A stretch of 64,000 bases of DNA, from assembly GCF_021431965.1 (NCBI RefSeq), contig NZ_CP090370.1, forward strand, positions 124,001 to 188,000, given 5' to 3'. The position numbers and the translations under genes were made by a program. Below are positions 61,387-64,000 of this stretch, one piece after another. A model generated the notes under the pieces. That model was not told the DNA's origin. It ran no database searches and saw only the letters and a program-made list of their open reading frames with translations. This DNA comes from Erythrobacter sp. SDW2. Its GTDB lineage: Bacteria; Pseudomonadota; Alphaproteobacteria; Sphingomonadales; Sphingomonadaceae. Position 1 is the stretch's first letter; every line of letters begins with the position of its first letter.

Positions 61387-61731
61387 GATAATCCTCCTGA
61401 TTTCTGTCGTGAGACGACAGGAGGTGCGCGCGATGGTCTTGTGCATCCCGGGTCAGGGATCGCCCGAATGGGCGACCGCGATAGCGGCGGTGGGGGTAAC
61501 GATTTTGTTCGCTGCCGGATGCAATCCGGTGGCGGGCAAAATGGTGGGGCCTCGCCGTCCTTGAGGCGGGAGGCGCAAGGCCATCATGCTAGGAGAACCG
61601 TGAGCAAGAACCCACAACCTCCGCCCAATATCAAACATCTCCTGCGTGCGAATTGCCTTTCCTACACCCCGGTGACGCGGGCATGGAAACAACCGGGGAG
61701 CAGATCCGAGGGGGACAAAAGGACAAGACAC
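61387..61731. other. Gene-free stretch with promoters of flanking genes
   Basis: It separates the leftward 61165 gene from the rightward 61732 gene. The long frame that crosses it joins unrelated sequence and has no support. The promoters of both genes must lie here but I cannot place them. Confidence 0.5.
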
Positions 61732-61998
61732 ATGCCCCGAAACAGGAGCGCGATTGCAGCCCTGCAAAAGCTCGAAGCAGACCGCGAGGCGCTCGACGCC
61801 AAACAGCGCGAGCTCGAAGTACAAGCGGCCAGAGAACTCGGAGAAATCATCCTGGGAAGCGGCCTCGAAAGCTTCTCGAAGAAGGGCCTGAGGGAGGTTG
61901 CCGATGAACTCGGGAAACTCGGCGAGGATGCCGCGATCGAGAAACTGACTGGGCGCGGTGCAACCCGTGCCTCGAATGCAGCGCCGGGAACCCAGTAA
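61732..61998 (+). CDS. DUF6437-like small protein
   Basis: This 88-residue protein has an N-terminal coiled coil (SAIAALQKLEADREALDAKQRELEVQ) and an AARELGEIILGSGLESFSKKGLREVADELGKLG segment, the pattern of a small protein family common on sphingomonad conjugative elements. It probably binds DNA or another plasmid protein; its role is not known. The ATG at 61732 is used. A strong bidirectional hairpin follows the stop. Confidence 0.65.
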   Translation: MPRNRSAIAALQKLEADREALDAKQRELEVQAARELGEIILGSGLESFSKKGLREVADELGKLGEDAAIEKLTGRGATRASNAAPGTQ

Positions 61999-62006
61999 CC
62001 ACAGAA

Positions 62007-62040
62007 GAAGAGGCCCTGCCGCTTGCGGCAGAGCCTCTTC
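62007..62040. terminator. Bidirectional terminator hairpin
   Basis: A 15-bp stem (GAAGAGGCcCTGCCG against CGGCAGaGCCTCTTC) with a four-base CTTG loop lies between the convergent gene at 61732 and ssb. It has a short T/C-rich tail on the leftward strand and can end transcription from both sides. Confidence 0.75.
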
Positions 62041-62064
62041 GTAAGGGGACGATCGGGATCGATG

Positions 62065-62463
62065 TCAGTCGATCTCGGGAGCGTCGGTGTTGTCGCCTTC
62101 TTCACCCGAGCCGTTGCCGCGGGAGAGAAAGTCGACCTTGTCGGCGAGGATCTCGGTGCCGTAGCGCGTGACCCCGTCCTTGTCCTCCCACTGGGTGTAG
62201 TGGATGCGGCCCTGGACCGATACCAGCTGGCCCTTGGAACAATACTGGCCGACGGTCTTGGCGAGGCCGTTGAAGCAGGTCACCCGGTGGAACTCGCTTT
62301 CCTTGGCGGTATAGCCGTTCTCGTCCTTGTAGGTCTTGCCGTCCTTGTCGCGTGCGGGGCGATCGGTGACGACGGTAATCCCGGTGACATTGGTGCCGCC
62401 CTTGGTCTCGCGGGTTTCCGGATCGCGAGCGATGCGGCCGGTGAGGATTGCGATATTGGTCAT
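62065..62463 (-). CDS. ssb: Single-stranded DNA-binding protein
   Basis: This 132-residue protein has the SSB OB fold: MTNIAILTGRIARDPETRE, then FHRVTCFNGLAKTVGQYCSKGQLVSVQGRIHYTQWEDKDG. It ends in an acidic tail (GEEGDNTDAPEID) that lacks the usual terminal Phe. Conjugative elements often carry their own SSB to coat transferred single strands. It is leftward and precedes the terminator hairpin. Confidence 0.93.
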   Translation of the reverse strand: MTNIAILTGRIARDPETRETKGGTNVTGITVVTDRPARDKDGKTYKDENGYTAKESEFHRVTCFNGLAKTVGQYCSKGQLVSVQGRIHYTQWEDKDGVTRYGTEILADKVDFLSRGNGSGEEGDNTDAPEID

Positions 62464-62732
62464 GGTGATAATCCTTCAGTTCCTCAAACCGGAGACCATC
62501 TCCGGCTTGCGAACATCCAGAAGAAGCAGGGCATGGGAGGTCTGCACCGCAGGCCTGAAGGGCCGAAGGGAAACCTGTTCATGACGGGTGGTGCGGGCAG
62601 GCGCGCGAAGCGCGACCACACGGCCGGAAAGGAACAGGTTGCTGTCCTCAGCTGACCTGGTTCAGGACTGTTCGCGAAGAACGCCGGATGGGTATCGGGT
62701 GTGGGTCTTAAGGTGCCAAGACCCTACTGCAA

Positions 62733-63002
62733 TCAGCCTGCTCCATCGCCTTCCGATGCCGCCAGGAGATCCATGAAGTTGCGCGCCGCCTCCCGGTCTT
62801 CCTCGCTTTCGAACGCCACGTCGAGGTCGGGGGCGGACCCGAACATGTGCAGGAACGACCACAGCGCAAAGCGCTTGCCCCGGTCCTCCTCAAGGCCGAG
62901 ATCGACCCGGCAGTGCTCGATGCCAGCTGACAACGTGTCGGGGGCAACCCGGGAGAGGTCGGTGGTGGCAAAGTATCGCTGCAGCAGATCGTCAAGTTGC
63001 AT
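62733..63002 (-). CDS. Hypothetical protein upstream of ssb
   Basis: This 89-residue acidic protein has a regular helical sequence (LQRYFATTDLSRVAPDTLSAGIEHCRVDLGLEEDRGKRFALWSFLHMFG). I recognise no motif. The ATG at 63002 is chosen because it opens the regular part; a longer upstream start would overlap the DUF2493 gene's leader. It lies 72 bp downstream of the DUF2493 gene on the same strand and may be cotranscribed with it. Confidence 0.6.
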   Translation of the reverse strand: MQLDDLLQRYFATTDLSRVAPDTLSAGIEHCRVDLGLEEDRGKRFALWSFLHMFGSAPDLDVAFESEEDREAARNFMDLLAASEGDGAG

Positions 63003-63074
63003 GACCCGTCCATAGTCGGGTCGGCGCCGAATGCACATCCGGGCATTTCGGATATGGATGATGAGGAAGGGCCC

Positions 63075-64000
63075 TCACGACCCGGGAGAGGTGCCCAAGA
63101 GGCCGCGACGATCGACCACGGTGATCCGGCGCATCTTGGCATCGATCACCAGCCTTTCGGTCACGCCATTGCCCGGAAAGGCGACGACGTAACGCGGACC
63201 TAGCGAAAGCATCTGCTCGTTGCGCTTGAACCCAGCGCGAGCACCAAGCCGACGATCAAGCGAGTAGGTCAGCTGCTGCACTTCGCGGCGTTCAGCCCAA
63301 CTCGCGGCCAGGCGATCGGCTCCCTGGCCGTCGCCGCCATGGACCAGGAAGAGATCGGGAACCACATCGCGAACCTTGTCGAGCGTCGCCCAGATATTGT
63401 CGGCGTAGACACGCGCATCCTCGGCGCTCTCGAAGCTCTGGCGACCACCGGCAAAAACGACCGGAGTTCCTTCCGGGATCAAGGCGTGGCGCCGGTTCTC
63501 AGCGCGTGCGCGGAGGAAGTCGCGGGCATCGATCACAGCCGAGGTAAGGTGGCGCGAATGGCTCGCGCGCGACCCGGAAACGGGCTTCCACGAGGAACCG
63601 GTCTCGTCGCGATAGAGTGCTGCCGCCGCCTCACGCATCTGCTCGAAGGCCAGCATGCTGGCTTCGGCAGCCTGCGCGCGCTCGACCTGCTCTTCGAGAT
63701 TGCTCGAATGCACTTCGGAGCCATCGGCGGATGCAAGCAGGACACGGATCTCGTCGCTGGCCCGGTCAAGTTGAGCCGACTTGCGGCTGGCTGCGCGGTG
63801 GAACAGATTGACCATGCCCCAGGCAATATCCTCGGCATCGGCTTCCAGGGCCGTGTCGGAAAACATCGCGAAGAGGTCGGACCATACGGCGCCAAGCGTC
63901 TGTTCGATCGCATCCTCGCAGGGAAAGTCGGTTTCGTTGAATGGGGCCGGCCTGATGTTGAGGCCTGAAAGGTCAAGGCCGCTCAACTGGTCGATGAAGC
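63075..64000 (-). CDS. DUF2493 (SLOG-fold) protein, truncated at the window edge
   Basis: The last 140 residues match DUF2493, a SLOG-like nucleotide-binding fold: VVFAGGRQSFESAEDARVYADNIW, then FLVHGGDGQGADRLAASWAERR and VVAFPGNGVTERLVIDAKM. The first 170 residues are helical and carry no motif I know. The frame stays open to the window edge, so the true start lies outside. Such proteins are common on sphingomonad conjugative elements; SLOG proteins often sense nucleotide signals, some of them in defence systems. Role here unknown. Confidence 0.82.
   Translation of the reverse strand, partial: FIDQLSGLDLSGLNIRPAPFNETDFPCEDAIEQTLGAVWSDLFAMFSDTALEADAEDIAWGMVNLFHRAASRKSAQLDRASDEIRVLLASADGSEVHSSNLEEQVERAQAAEASMLAFEQMREAAAALYRDETGSSWKPVSGSRASHSRHLTSAVIDARDFLRARAENRRHALIPEGTPVVFAGGRQSFESAEDARVYADNIWATLDKVRDVVPDLFLVHGGDGQGADRLAASWAERREVQQLTYSLDRRLGARAGFKRNEQMLSLGPRYVVAFPGNGVTERLVIDAKMRRITVVDRRGLLGTSPGS

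Noticed and set aside
1-64000. CRISPR arrays, tRNA, rRNA, IS elements or integrases
   Set aside because: None is visible: no regularly spaced repeats, no transposase or tyrosine or serine recombinase motifs, and no RNA gene signatures on reading both strands.

Overview
The window reads as an accessory, self-transmissible region of an alphaproteobacterium. The high GC content, the gene families and the GAAC-N7-GAAC type of SOS box fit Sphingomonadales (Erythrobacter or Sphingomonas relatives). I cannot tell from the sequence whether it is a conjugative plasmid or an integrative conjugative element. No replication initiator, partition gene, integrase, IS, tRNA, rRNA or CRISPR array is visible.

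Layout: (1) 0.1-19 kb is metal and metalloid resistance. A CnrYXH-type sigma/anti-sigma/sensor set runs straight into copAB. A CadR-like MerR regulator stands divergent to a cation diffusion facilitator. A CzcCBA efflux pump is followed by a P1B-4 ATPase, and the section ends with an arsenic operon (arsR, two unrelated arsenate reductases, arsB, a YnfA-like protein, arsH and a small Cys-rich protein). (2) 19.3-38.1 kb is a complete-looking F-type (MPF-F) conjugation operon, traA to traG. It stands divergent to two small DNA-binding regulators, and two perfect alphaproteobacterial LexA-type boxes lie in the promoter region. (3) 38.1-54.7 kb is a defence island set inside the transfer region, between traG and the relaxase genes. 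It holds a leftward six-gene operon with drmA and drmB of DISARM, flanked by a NERD-helicase and a second SF1 helicase and ending in two unrecognised genes. A rightward C5-methyltransferase / MvaI-BcnI-like endonuclease / Mig-type thymine glycosylase operon follows, then an S24 repressor with its own SOS-type box, and a DUF262-HEPN pair. (4) 54.8-60.4 kb carries the MobF relaxase TraI, the coupling protein TraD and a ribbon-helix-helix accessory protein, with a possible oriT upstream. (5) 61-64 kb holds small plasmid or ICE genes: SSB, a DUF6437-like protein, a DUF2493 protein and hypotheticals.

How it fits together: the element carries metal resistance as cargo and encodes its own mating machine. 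That machine may be released by the SOS response. It also carries a layered anti-DNA defence block. The most unusual part is the DISARM-like operon. It lacks a recognisable drmC, has two SF1 helicases, and stands divergent to a restriction-modification operon whose cytosine methyltransferase could mark self DNA for both systems. Functions are read from motifs and gene order; no database search was run.
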